From Limanda limanda (Eukaryota > Chordata > Actinopteri > Pleuronectiformes > Pleuronectidae), in contig NC_083648.1 of assembly GCF_963576545.1 (NCBI RefSeq), positions 24,711,042-24,775,041 on the forward strand: DNA of 64,000 nucleotides, in the 5' to 3' direction. Each line of letters opens with the position of its first letter. Position 1 is the first letter of the stretch. This document shows, one piece after another, positions 38,656 through 48,420 of the stretch. The translations under genes were made by a program, and so were the position numbers. The notes under the pieces are model-generated. The model was not told the origin of the DNA, did no database searches, and saw nothing but the letters and a program-made list of their open reading frames with translations.

Positions 38656-39085
38656 GGCTGTTCACACCGGCCGCGAAGCCGTGGCCGGCTCTTGCTCTGC
38701 AGCGATCGTTGAATGTTCTATTTTTTTTAGCTCACTGTGAGCGGATCGGGCCAGATAACACACAGAGTTTCTAAATGATATAAATAATATATTAGATATG
38801 ATATAAATTATCAAATATGTATCCCATACTACTAATTTTACTGCTGTTCTCCTGGAGTTTCAATTCCCTCGATTTCCCCCCCGCCATGATGAAATTTCCC
38901 CATCTTTAATTATGTACTTATTCCACACATTTGTCAGTTATGCCTAAACAGACAGACACACATAAGCACACCATCTCTTCTGGTGAGGTGGTGGCTAAAG
39001 TCTTGTGTAGGTCAGTCACCTGTGAAGATCATCATCATTTACCCCTGAACCTTCGTGGAGAAATGCGCTTCCTGTGTGAACAGCC
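38656..39085. mobile_element. Possible small DNA transposon (MITE-like)
   Basis: GGCTGTTCACAC at 38656 is matched in inverse by GTGTGAACAGCC ending at 39085, enclosing 430 bp. GC-rich terminal zones (CCGGCCGCGAAGCCGTGGCC on the left, GCGCTTC on the right) resemble fish Harbinger/ISL2EU-type MITEs of the 'ggctgttcacaccggacgcgaagcg' kind. I cannot find a clear TSD, so the right end could be coincidental. Confidence 0.4.
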
Positions 39086-41404
39086 AGGCGACTGCTCGCA
39101 CGAGAATTGCACATCATTAATGTTTATTTTTGTCGACATGAATAGCTAGCTAGCTGTCAGTCCTGCAGATTTCACTCTTTTTATATATTTTATTATAGAT
39201 TGTTATTCATTTTTTATAGCCTTTATGTTGAATAACCTGTAGTCATTCTCTATGTAGTTCATGGGGATGAATGGACTTTGTGAACATAGCTACGGAGTAC
39301 CCATAAGGACTCTGGTTGTAGCCACACACATGTCCATAAGCATCAAAGCATCATAAAAAACTTTTCTCACCTATGATTCCCCACTTTTGATGCGTGATGC
39401 GTACAGGTGTTAATGTGACGGTCAGCAAATAAAATAAGAGTAACGTGACATTTTTATCTCATGGCTTTGTTTCATTACCTGTGATGATTCATTTTTTTTT
39501 AAATCAATAAAAAATGTTGTGGTAATTTAATGCTGACTTACAAATGTGAAACAGTTTCATCTATGCAGTTTTTAATGACCTCCCATGGTCCACCAGGGGG
39601 CCGCTGCCCACACTTTAGGTAACTGGTCTAATAATATTCTGGGGGTGCAATCCTGCAGTTCAGTAATGTGGCTGATTCATAATGTGTTGCCCTACCTACT
39701 GGGGATACCTTTGTCTCCTTACATCAGTAACCCTGGCAGCAAACAGACAAAAGCCTCCATTTGTCTTCACAATATGTGATGACAGGTAGCAGATAGAGTC
39801 CATAAATCTCCACATCTCACCCCTGATAACCCGTATCATCTTGCCGATTTCTCTCAGTTTATATTTACAAAACTTACCCCCTACTTCACAGAAGACAGAG
39901 TGATTAAAACAATTCCACATTTTCTGACTTCCTCGGTTGCCTATCGCAGCCTGTGGACTGAATTCTATGTGAAAGACAAATATTTTGGTAAAATCCTAAG
40001 ATGTCTGTCATTCAGGACGCACATGAAAGCATCTTGTGTGCGTTTTGCAGTTGATAGTCAGAGGGTGTAATATTTACTGCTACGTCTGTCCTCTGCAGTC
40101 CCAATCAATCCCATTCAAAACTCCATATGGTCTGAAGGCTAGACTCCTCCCCCTCCTCATCCTTCAATTGGCGCAATCCAAGCACCACACACATCTGAAT
40201 TTCTCCCTCAGTGTGAGCAACACATCACTGCTTTGGATGTTTACATTTGGGTAAATTGATTGATTCAATTAAGCTTACTCCTAATACTGCAACACACAGA
40301 GATATTTTTGACAGATCTGTCCTAACTTTGTCACCCAGCTTTGTCTGTCCCTTTCTTGTCTCCACATACTTTGGACCATGACATTTTATTAGTTTTGATA
40401 CTAAGGTGGGTAACTGGTTTTGTGACGGGGTTTTCTTATGTAAATAAAGACTATAATGGCCTAAAACAGTTCCCAATCCTGTTCGGTTTTTCTCCTGGCA
40501 CTTAACAGTGATTGCAGTCTTTGTCCCTATGAAACCCCTGCAGGAACACTGACTCCATTTTCAAAGCACTGATTAGTCAGTGGGTGGTCTGTTTACACAT
40601 TTGATCAATTCCAGTGAAGGTAACCTGCAGCAAGTTACCTGCACATCACTGGTTACCATGGTGATGTGCTTGAGTTAAAAGTGAGCAAGCTCTGCAGGTT
40701 AAGCCTCTTTGGTGAAGTATAAGATGAACTTGAGGGCCACAAGTCAGTTAACAATGGCCACATCGAAAAGAATGATCCTTTGAGGGAACGAGATGGAGGC
40801 GAATAGACTCTTGGTTTGAAGGGCTGTGGAAGCCATTTACTAAAAGATTAATCACATCACACCGCTGTGCCATTCTCTGCTCCGCCATGTGAGGGCAGTG
40901 TTGAGCTAAAGGCTTTCATAGTGAAGTATTTCATCACCCCTCCGTCTTCCTCCACTCTGACCTGCACACACCCAACTCCCACACACATGCTGCTGGTGCC
41001 GACGTGTCCAGCATTTGGTCATCACAGAAGTGCCTGTTGATGTGTGCGTTATCAAAAATCCTCATCTTTGGCCTTCTAGCCCATCTTCCTGCCCACGCCC
41101 CTACCCCCTCCTCCGCCTCTACATCACCCTATTCATCTCCATGCTAGAAAACAGCCTGGTCTGTTCCTTTGACAAAACCTCTTTGTGATCTGTAAAAACC
41201 AGGGTTGTGTCCGTCTAATAGCTTAATGGGCTTTCTGTGCAACATCTTTAGCATCCCAACACACACGCACAAAATGCTCAGCACATTATATCCGAGTGTG
41301 ACAGCAGTAATGGACCAAGAATATAAATTTGAATGCACACCAACACATATGGAATCTAAGTCACACATGAGAAGCCCAGTGATAGGTCATTTAGATTGTC
41401 TATG
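39086..41404. other. Non-coding DNA, no gene supported
   Basis: No domain-bearing frames. The segments near 40560-40930 and 41000-41140 have balanced composition and could hold conserved non-coding DNA. Confidence 0.45.
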
Positions 41405-41412
41405 ATAATTTG

Positions 41413-41842
41413 TAGGGCAATCAACCGGAATAGTATTGAAACCATTATAATCTCTAACTGACTTAATTTTGCTCATATCGGTTAATTCGGTTAATACTGT
41501 CCCTAATTCGTGCATTCACAAACCGTCGGGTTTCCACACGGTCCGTGCTTCTATTACCATGTCCTCCCTCCTCCCTCACCCGCTGACCTGTGCTCACTTT
41601 ACACTTAACAGTAAACATCATCACTAATCAGATGTTATTAGGACACATACAGTGCTGGAGTTTGTGTTTGTTTGATTCGCTCTTTAGGAAATAAGACGTG
41701 TATTTAATCACTGAAAAAAAGTCCAACATTGGTCACACAAATTTCAAGACGTAACACAAAAAATAATTGTTCATTAAATGTTATTGAAGTAAAGGTTTGA
41801 AATAATCTAGATATTGATTTGAAGTCATATCGGCCAGCCCTA
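41413..41842. mobile_element. Non-autonomous hAT-like element, 430 bp
   Basis: Perfect 8-bp TSD ATAATTTG at 41405-41412 and 41843-41850. The right terminus, read inward, is TAGGGCTGGCCGATATGACT; the left begins TAGGGCAATCAACCGG. TAGGGC plus an 8-bp TSD places it with the hAT elements such as the one at 29627-30452. It has no transposase. A 26-bp internal segment (41591-41616) recurs in inverse inside the foldback element at 46290-47554. Confidence 0.85.
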
Positions 41843-42089
41843 ATAATTTGTATATGTCAGAGAAAGTTCTTGTAAAATGTTCTAAAATGAATTATTACAG
41901 TAGCATGTTTTTATAATTTGCATTGAAAACCGATACTAAAGGAATTTTGTGGCTGCAGTTTTTGAAATATCTTGTGTTTAATACATTCCAGCACATTACT
42001 GATAAAAAAAACAACATATTTAAAAAAAAATGGCCACATAACCCAGTCAACACATAAACATGTAAAGCAGGAGTTTTAACAAAAACTGA

Positions 42090-42220
42090 ACAATAAAGGA
42101 ATAGTTTGACATTTTAGTATAATTGTTTGCTTTGTGTGGGAGGAGATCAATGGTATTGTGGAGATGAAGTGTTCTCATGTCTAAACAGCAAATCGTGTAT
42201 TAATGTTGGGAGAATAGCGT
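42090..42220 (+). repeat. Fragment of a common fish interspersed repeat
   Basis: AAAGGAATAGTTTGACATTT and GGGAGGAGATCAATGG resemble the well-known fish repeat beginning 'aaggaatagtttgacattttgggaaata...gagaagatcaata'. Only the first part is recognisable. Confidence 0.5.
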
Positions 42221-42378
42221 TAGTACCATTGTGTTTACCACCAGTGTTCCAGAAAGGTGTTTCTGATATTATGTCCACCTGATTTCTTCACAAACTGCAT
42301 AAAATTACTCTGTTCAGGCATTTGTGTATTTTAAATTGCAGTCACTCTGTTCTCACTTTAATATAAGTGTAAGATTAA

Positions 42379-42723
42379 AGGTCCAATGTGTAGGATTTAG
42401 GTGGATCAACCAGCAGAAATGGAATATAATATTCATAATGATGTTTTCATCCGTGTATAGGTCTAATCAGTTAAAACCATGAATCATTGTGTTTTAATAA
42501 CATTACAATGAGCCCTTTGTGTCTATATCAGGAGCAGGTCGTCTCCAACAGAGCCCACCATGCTGCACCACCATGTTTCAACAGTAGCCCAGACTGAACT
42601 AAGCAAACACGGGACATTTGCATTTTTATGTTACCTTCGAAAAGGAAAGTGAGGGGAGGGTAATTTAGTTGGTGGCAATCTGCACCTTCATCGCTAGACG
42701 GCACTAAATCCTACATACTCAAC
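42379..42723. mobile_element. MITE with ATTAA target duplication
   Basis: The left end AGGTCCAATGTGTAGGATTT and the inward-read right end GTTGAGTATGTAGGATTTA form imperfect inverted repeats with a shared TGTAGGATTTA core. ATTAA flanks both sides (42374-42378, 42724-42728); the true duplication may be the inner TTAA. This MITE type, without coding capacity, is one of the commonest in fish genomes. A TTAA duplication would suggest a Kolobok or piggyBac parent. Confidence 0.85.
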
Positions 42724-42728
42724 ATTAA

Positions 42729-43905
42729 TCCTGTATATGCAGTTTATCAGTTTTTATTTGAAAGGTTACTATTTGTACTAGTTTATCTCCCTACATGTGT
42801 AAGAAAGACATTACGCAATACACATTTAGCTCATCACACACACAAAATACTTGGGTAGGTCAGCATTTCTCATGGAGACTGAACAAATTAATGTGATTCT
42901 GGGAACCAACCTAAGCTCATTTTATATTGCTGGTGTTTTCCTCCTAAGTCTTTATCTGAAAGCACCTTAATTGGTGTTTTCACTGGACGCAGTCGGCTGT
43001 GGCCCACAATCCATTCTGCTGCTACGGTCCTCTTTCTGGCTGTGGTCAGCAGGGCGGCTGCTGCTGTCACCAAATGCACTAAATACAGAAACTTATTTCT
43101 TAAGGATTTAGATGCCTCTGTTTCTTAATTTTTTTTGCTCCTTTCAACCTTTTTGTTCAAGGCAATAAGCAGCTGCTAACTGTTGACTAATTGTGGCATG
43201 ACAGTGAATGAAACAGCAACCACCGTTCTGGTAAATAAATGATGAAAAATAACATTTTCTTGTTGGTTATATTTTATTTCCATTAATCAAAATGAAGCCT
43301 TTTGTTTTTGTTCCTCTCATGTTCTTTTCCCTTTTTCATTTCTAACCTTTGGGCTTTTTTCCTGAACCAGGTCAGGAAACAGACCGCTTCCTGGGAGCCT
43401 CAGTGTCCAAACCGTCCTTGAAGCTGACAGCGTGACAGCCAGAACAGGAAGTGAGGAGCGAGTGATGTCACACGAGGGGCAGGAAGTGGTGAAACATGAG
43501 CAAGGCCAACGTTTGGTTCACAGGTGTGGCTTCAATTTAAATCCATCATCACCATAAACTGCCATTATAAAATGCTCTCTGCGGTCATGTAGGCCTTTCC
43601 TGCGGGAACGGCTGGTGATGCATCACATCCTGTTTGTCAGACAGGCAGGTGATGAGGTGATCTTTTCTCTTATGTGTGGGCAATTACAAGAAATGATTTT
43701 CATAATAACAACAGATTAGGCCATTTCTCGTAAAGAGATGAAGTCTAAAGCAATATTTTCCAGAGTTGCTTCCATCTGTTATTTTAGCATTGTGTCCAGT
43801 TTGAAAGGTACTGTTATTGTAGCTTAGTTGGCTTATCAACATCTGAACAACCATTATAATTGTTTTCCAGTTTCATACTCTCTAGGCATATACCTGAGTT
43901 GTAAG
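42729..43905. other. Non-coding DNA, no gene supported
   Basis: No gene recognised. The patch near 43390-43520 is richer in GC (AGGAAGTGAGGAGCGAGTGA) without open reading structure. Confidence 0.45.
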
Positions 43906-44704
43906 TAGGGATGGGTATCGTTTGGTTTTTATCCGATACCGGTTCCTAACCGATACTTTTAAAACGATACCGGTTCCTAAACGGTGCCTGAACCGATACT
44001 TTTTTCAAAAAAGTGCACAAAACGATACTTGACTAAGAAAGACTTTTTTTATTGCCAAATATATTAACTGTTTAAAGTAGATTATAAATATAAATAAATA
44101 CAAAACCCTTTTGAACTTAAAACTATGAATAACATACGAACTGTTAACAAAAGTTTACACTATACTTAAATAAATAAAAATAAATACAAAACACACACAC
44201 TCTGACTCGTGACTCTGACTTCGGTGCCTGAGCCAAATGAAGACTGAGGGTCGCTTTTCCATCACTCGGAGACCCCCCCCCCCCCCCCCCGTCTCCGCGG
44301 CTGGGGCTGTCGCAGGCAGGCTTCGGCCCCCCGCCTTCGTGCCCCTAACATGCGGTCGCTTTTATGAAACATTTCTCGGCGTGGTCTTCGTTCCTCCCGC
44401 CCCCGAGCCTTTCCAAGCCGACCCGGAGCAGGTCGCGACGCAACGCCTTGGAGGAAATGCGCCCGGCGGGGGGGGGGGCAGCCAGCGCCGCGGGGGCCGC
44501 CTCCGGGGGCCCGGCGGGAGCCGCCGCTTCCCATGAAGGAAGGAGCGGAAGTGTGAGGAGGCGGGACGAGCGGAGACCTCAGGCTTCGATTGGCTCAGGC
44601 ACCGAAATGAGGCACCAAAATCTCCGTTGCATTTCGGTTCGGGTAGGTACCGGTTGTATTGGAACCGGTTCCATATTGGAACCGGTTCTCGGTACCCAAC
44701 CCTA
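43906..44704. mobile_element. hAT-like non-autonomous element with GC-rich core
   Basis: The left end TAGGGATGGGTATCG and the inward-read right end TAGGGTTGGGTACCGAGAAC are inverted repeats. Flanking 8-mers GTTGTAAG (43898-43905) and GTGGTGAG (44705-44712) match at 6 of 8 positions, an aged TSD. Subterminal motifs CGATACCGGTTCCTAA (left, repeated) and GGAACCGGTTC (right, repeated) are palindrome-like and face each other. The core (about 44268-44580) is strikingly GC-rich with a long C-run. Long open frames there are a by-product of GC content. Confidence 0.75.
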
Positions 44705-44712
44705 GTGGTGAG

Positions 44713-45179
44713 GGGTGGTAAATAACCTGTAGACTGTTTTCCCCCCAAAAAGACAAGATGTCATTGAGTCATCACTCACAGGACTCTTGGTCCATGGGTG
44801 ACGTGTAAATGGAGGGCGGCAATTTTACATTTACATACTGTCTATAGGAAAATACTGTTATGCAGCTTCAAAAAAAAGTGTAGTAATCACAAACAGTTTC
44901 CTTTTATTTCAGTAAAATATGAACCCCCCAATAAATATTTTTCAAAGAAGTGAAACAGTTGAACTTTTTGCCTCGCATGACACCATCTCCCCAAAAGGCA
45001 GTGATCAATTCAACTTGTAACTTTGTACACATTTTTGAGAGCACTTTATCTTCGCCAGTATTTTGTACTTTGACAATATTATTTATTCACATACAGTAAG
45101 TGTCCATTGAAAGCTTCAGTTCAAAGGTATGTATGAACTGTGTTGATCTTATGTCTGCAGGGACTCCATTAGGCTGACA
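44713..45179. other. Non-coding DNA, no gene supported
   Basis: AT-rich with no feature recognised between the hAT-like element and the ZBED-type pseudogene. I could not find a left terminus for the latter here. Confidence 0.45.
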
Positions 45180-46085
45180 TGAGTTTGAAGTCCATCCTGG
45201 AGAAATGTGGTGCTATTGTTGGCTTCTTCCACCATAGCACCAGAGCATCCAACAAGCTAAAAGAAGTAACGATTCAGCTGCATGGAATTCAGTATTGTAC
45301 AATCTGAAGAAAGTGTCCGAATAACGACAAGCAGAATTATAAAGAATCTTCAAATATCAGCCAAGCCATTGAAGCCCTCAGGCCCTTTTAAAGGGGCCAT
45401 GAAAGAAGTTTCAGCAGAGAAGTATGTAACCATTTCTATGGTATGTCATACCTCTGGTCTCTCTTCTCCATTGAGCAAACACGTCTGCTGAGCAGAAGGG
45501 TTAACACTCTGGCCTCACAGCTTGCAGCATAATGCAAGAAGCACTTTTTTAAACAGAAATTGAGCACTTATCTTCTGGCAACCAGCACTTTCCTGGACAT
45601 TATGTTCAAAAACCTTGTCTTTTGTGATCCTGGAAATGTGGAAACCATCAAAACGTGGCTCATCAGTGAGATGCAAGACCTGGGCTGTTGTGATGGACAG
45701 ACAACAACCAATGTATCCTTTATTACTGCATTAACTTCTTGTGTGGGAACAGAGACACAGGAGTCCCATGCAGCAAACACCGAAACATCAAGGCAGGATT
45801 ATGGCAGGAGTTTGATATGTGTATGGTGTTGCAGGGAAAATGCACACCAAACACTGCATACATTGAAATGCTCAAAACATGGAAGAAAACGTGATCCAAG
45901 AAGTAGGACCCTTTGGTGTGTTGGGAAAAAAATTTAAACACATTCCATTCATTAGCAAAGTTGCAAAAAGACATCTTGTAGGCTGTTCAAAGGCAAGAGA
46001 GACAATTAGTCATAGGAAAAATTGGCCTAAAGGTAAAAATGTTAACATGTTACTCTTGATGAACACCTGTCTCAAACTTGAATGA
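45180..46085 (+). pseudogene. ZBED1/ZBED4-type hAT transposase, C-terminal half, decayed
   Basis: Plus-strand fragments in shifting frames follow the order of a ZBED-type transposase: SLKSILEKCGAIVGFFHHST and NKLKEVTIQLHG (45182 on), SAEKYVTISM (about 45412), STYLLATSTFLDIMFKNLVF (about 45562), then after a gap GPFGVLGKKFKHIPFISKVA, KRHL and NVNMLLLMNTCLKL (45910-46085), the last being the hAT dimerisation helix region. Multiple stops and frame changes show long decay. The BED finger and first catalytic aspartate are not visible upstream, and I found no terminal inverted repeats or TSD. Confidence 0.75.
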
Positions 46086-46498
46086 ATATGTGAAGATATC
46101 ACTTGAGAGCACTGAAGAATGTGGAAATAAAGGGAAATCTAACTTTCCCCCCAAATACTACTATTGTTAAGTGTTAAATGTTCTATACAAAGTGGTATAG
46201 AAGTTGTATGCTTTTCAGATAATAATGAGGAAATCTTTATGAATGATCAAAATTAATAATTAAGTTATTTCAGTTTGGATTGTGAGGGGACTTTTGCGAG
46301 ATCCCGAGATACTTTTGCGAGATCACGCAAAAGTTTTGCGAGATCCCGAGAAAGTTTTGCGAGATCTCGAGGTACTTTTGCGAGATCTCGCAAAAGTTTT
46401 GCGAGATCCCGAGATACTTTTGCGAGATCCCGAGGTTGTGGGCGGGTGCCACAGAGCAGGGAAGCTGAGGCTGAGCGGCTGCAGGGACAGCCGCCTTA

Positions 46499-47032
46499 AG
46501 GCCGGAGCATGCTTCTGCGTTGTCAGGGGCCCGCAAGCACGCAGCTGTAACGCAGGACTCGTTCTCATTCATGGTTTTCCAACCGTTGCGCGTGTTGCCA
46601 TGCAATTCCCCGCCAGAACACTAGGCGGAGTAATGTTTTTTGTCGAAGTCGGCTCTTCTTCGTGTGTGGCACAGAGAAGAGCAATTTATTTACATCGCCA
46701 CGGCGGCTCCTCAGAGCCTTTTTCTGGCGGAAAAATCCGCCGGTCAGTGATGGGTTATACTAGTGGTCATAGTTTCGGATCTCTTCTGCCAAGTGCTCTT
46801 CTATTTGGTCCATATTCGTTCTTCTAAATCTTGCGTGGTTTCCCGGGCATGAACCGGAAATGCGACTCCGGAAATGATGTAGTTAGCAGACCAATCACAG
46901 CCCTCGCGGGCGGGTGACGCTTGCGGGGCTTTGCCGTCTAGTTAGAAAAATTGGCCGACGCACGTAAGGACGTAAGAAGGGCTACGTTAGCACGTAGGGG
47001 GCCCGTGAAAACGCAGAAGCATGCTCCGGCCT
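46499..47032. mobile_element. Harbinger-like MITE nested in the foldback element
   Basis: AGGCCGGAGCATGCTTCTGC at 46499 is matched in inverse by GCAGAAGCATGCTCCGGCCT ending at 47032, with TTA on both outer sides (46496-46498, 47033-47035). A 3-bp TWA duplication and this GC-rich terminus fit PIF/Harbinger-type MITEs. A subterminal second inverted pair is seen (GGGGCCCGCAAGCACG left, CACGTAGGGGGCCCGT right). 534 bp, no transposase. A diverged end of the same type is at 56843-56946. Confidence 0.85.
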
Positions 47033-47035
47033 TTA

Positions 47036-47110
47036 CACACACAAACACACACACACACCCCACACACACAGTCGGGGGGGGGGGGGGTTGTGTGCGTGTG
47101 TGTGTATGCT
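47036..47110. repeat. CA microsatellite with G-run
   Basis: (CA)n interrupted by CCC, then a 13-16 base G-run, then (GT)n. Simple sequence. Confidence 0.9.
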
Positions 47111-47554
47111 TGTCTCTGTTCCTCTTCACTAAAACTGATAATCACATGTATTTTTTAGTTATTATCCGATGATGACCGATCGGATCAGTGCTGGTGTTTA
47201 CTGTTAAAGTGTAAAGTGAGCGCGGGACAGAGGGAAGTGAGGCGGAAGCAGACTCCGACACACACAGGATGACCGGACTTTTAATGTGCGTCTGTTCTGA
47301 TCCTGGAGCAGCGCTGATTATAATGATTCAGCGGCAGCACATCGCTAAGACAATGAACGGAGCAGAAAACATGGATCGATCCTGTTATGTCTCTGTATCG
47401 ATGCACAGTCGCCCACTTCCGCGAGTGGCGGCTGTCCCCGCAGCCGCTCAGCCTCGGCTTCCCTGCTCTGTGGCACCCGCCCACAACCCGTATCTCGGGA
47501 TCTCGCAAAAGTATCTCGAGATCTCGCAAAAGTTTTGCGAGATCTCGCAAAAGT

Positions 47555-48059
47555 CAGTTTTTTATTTTTATTTTTCACCCATCATTTTTTTTCCCTCTGT
47601 CCCCTGGGGGGCTCCGTATGTAATGAACCTTTTGTTACCAAAAAAATGTATTATGAAAAATCGCATACCAATTTAAGAAAACATCGTTATAAGTTAAATT
47701 CAGTGTTGTATCAAACTTATAAAGTCTGGTATCGCCGATCTGTAGTTTGGGGAATATCTCTTTTTCGAGTTTTATTTTGGGAACAATGAAAGCAATGATC
47801 GTAGTATAGCATTACATTTTACAGTTTACATTTTCCTTTACATTGTGAAATCATTTTTTTTATTTCAAAGTAAGAAAACAGCAGAGTAATAGTGAAGTAA
47901 GTGTTACAAGTAATGTAATTTGTATTCAGTGTTATGTCCTTGTCGGTGTCATTGTGGACTCAGTTGGCAAGAAATGTATGTAGATGCTGTACCATGTTCA
48001 AATAAATGTATTTGCCAAATCATTGTAATGGTCCTAAATGGTTCTTTGTAGTTTGTAGA
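47555..48059. other. Non-coding DNA, no gene supported
   Basis: Homopolymer-rich AT sequence between the foldback element and the integrase-like remnant. Nothing recognised. Confidence 0.45.
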
Positions 48060-48420
48060 CTTTCCATTTTTTCTGGACTAAATGGATATCCTGGCTGGAA
48101 ATCTCAGGTACTTCAATTCCACAATGAGATTCATGTTGGATCCCCACATTTTCCCAGTCAATGGTGTTGACATCTGCATGCAGTAACAACACAAATGCAG
48201 ACATTCATAGGAAGCTGTTCTGAAATGGCAACAGCACTGTGCTTTCAGTTTCAAAACCTCTAAGTAAGTAAGCTGGCAAATAGAAACCCAAATTCTCAAA
48301 AGCGTGGTGAATGCAAAACAGGAATGTGATTGAGATATTAAGTAGGCCATCATCTTCCAGACCATGCAGAACCTCATAGTAGACCTGTGTCACGCCCATC
48401 TAAACAACTCTCCACAAATG
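48060..48420 (-). pseudogene. Integrase-core-like protein C-terminus, decayed
   Basis: Minus strand, from about 48416: LWRVV, an in-frame TAG (48400-48402) where the family usually has an aromatic residue, MGVTQVYYEVLHGLEDDGLL, LFCIHHAF, then a frame change and a tail with DVNTIDWENVGIQHES and GIEVPEIS. The order 'LWR-W...VFYxxLxxLEDxGLLD...HxFCLHxVFxPRI' is what I recall from the C-terminal part of fish proteins annotated as integrase core domain-containing, related to transposon integrases. Only about 110 residues remain, catalytic residues lie outside the fragment, and upstream sequence is unrecognisable. Family call is from memory and moderate. Confidence 0.45.

Larger units (their letters stand above)
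46290..47554. mobile_element. Foldback element with GCGAGATC-type arm repeats
   Basis: The left arm (46290-46494) and right arm (47427-47554) are inverted copies. Reading inward, each has several alternating units of ACTTTTGCGAGATC(C/T)CGAG, then GGTTGTGGGCGGGTGCCACA, GAGCAGGGAAGC, TGAGCGGCTGC and GGGACAGCCGCC. The left arm has more units, so the arms differ in length. The interior holds a Harbinger-like MITE (46499-47032), a CA/G-run microsatellite (47036-47110) and a segment related to the hAT-like element at 41413-41842. No coding sequence. TSD not resolved; CAGTTT occurs both left (46271) and right (47555). Confidence 0.8.

Noticed and set aside
39575..39632. hAT terminus (inverse of CCAGTTACCTAAAGTGTGGG with a GGCCCCCTGGTGG box)
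   Set aside because: It resembles one end of a ZBED5-like hAT, but no second end or duplication is visible; too weak to annotate as an element.
44237..44748. Overlapping open frames of 90-128 codons on both strands
   Set aside because: They arise from the GC-rich core and C-run of the non-autonomous hAT-like element; Pro/Gly/Arg-rich in every frame.
46290..46440. CRISPR-like regular repeats
   Set aside because: Units alternate in orientation, have no unique spacers and belong to inverted arms of an element in an animal genome.
46270..46605. Open frames giving repeated FARSRDTFARSRKS or LRDPEILLRD-type peptides on both strands
   Set aside because: They are translations of the GCGAGATC-type foldback arm repeats, open in several frames at once, not proteins.
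47036..47430. A separate host gene between the MITE and the right foldback arm (89-135-codon frames)
   Set aside because: Frames run into the arm repeats and lack domains; the segment is element interior.
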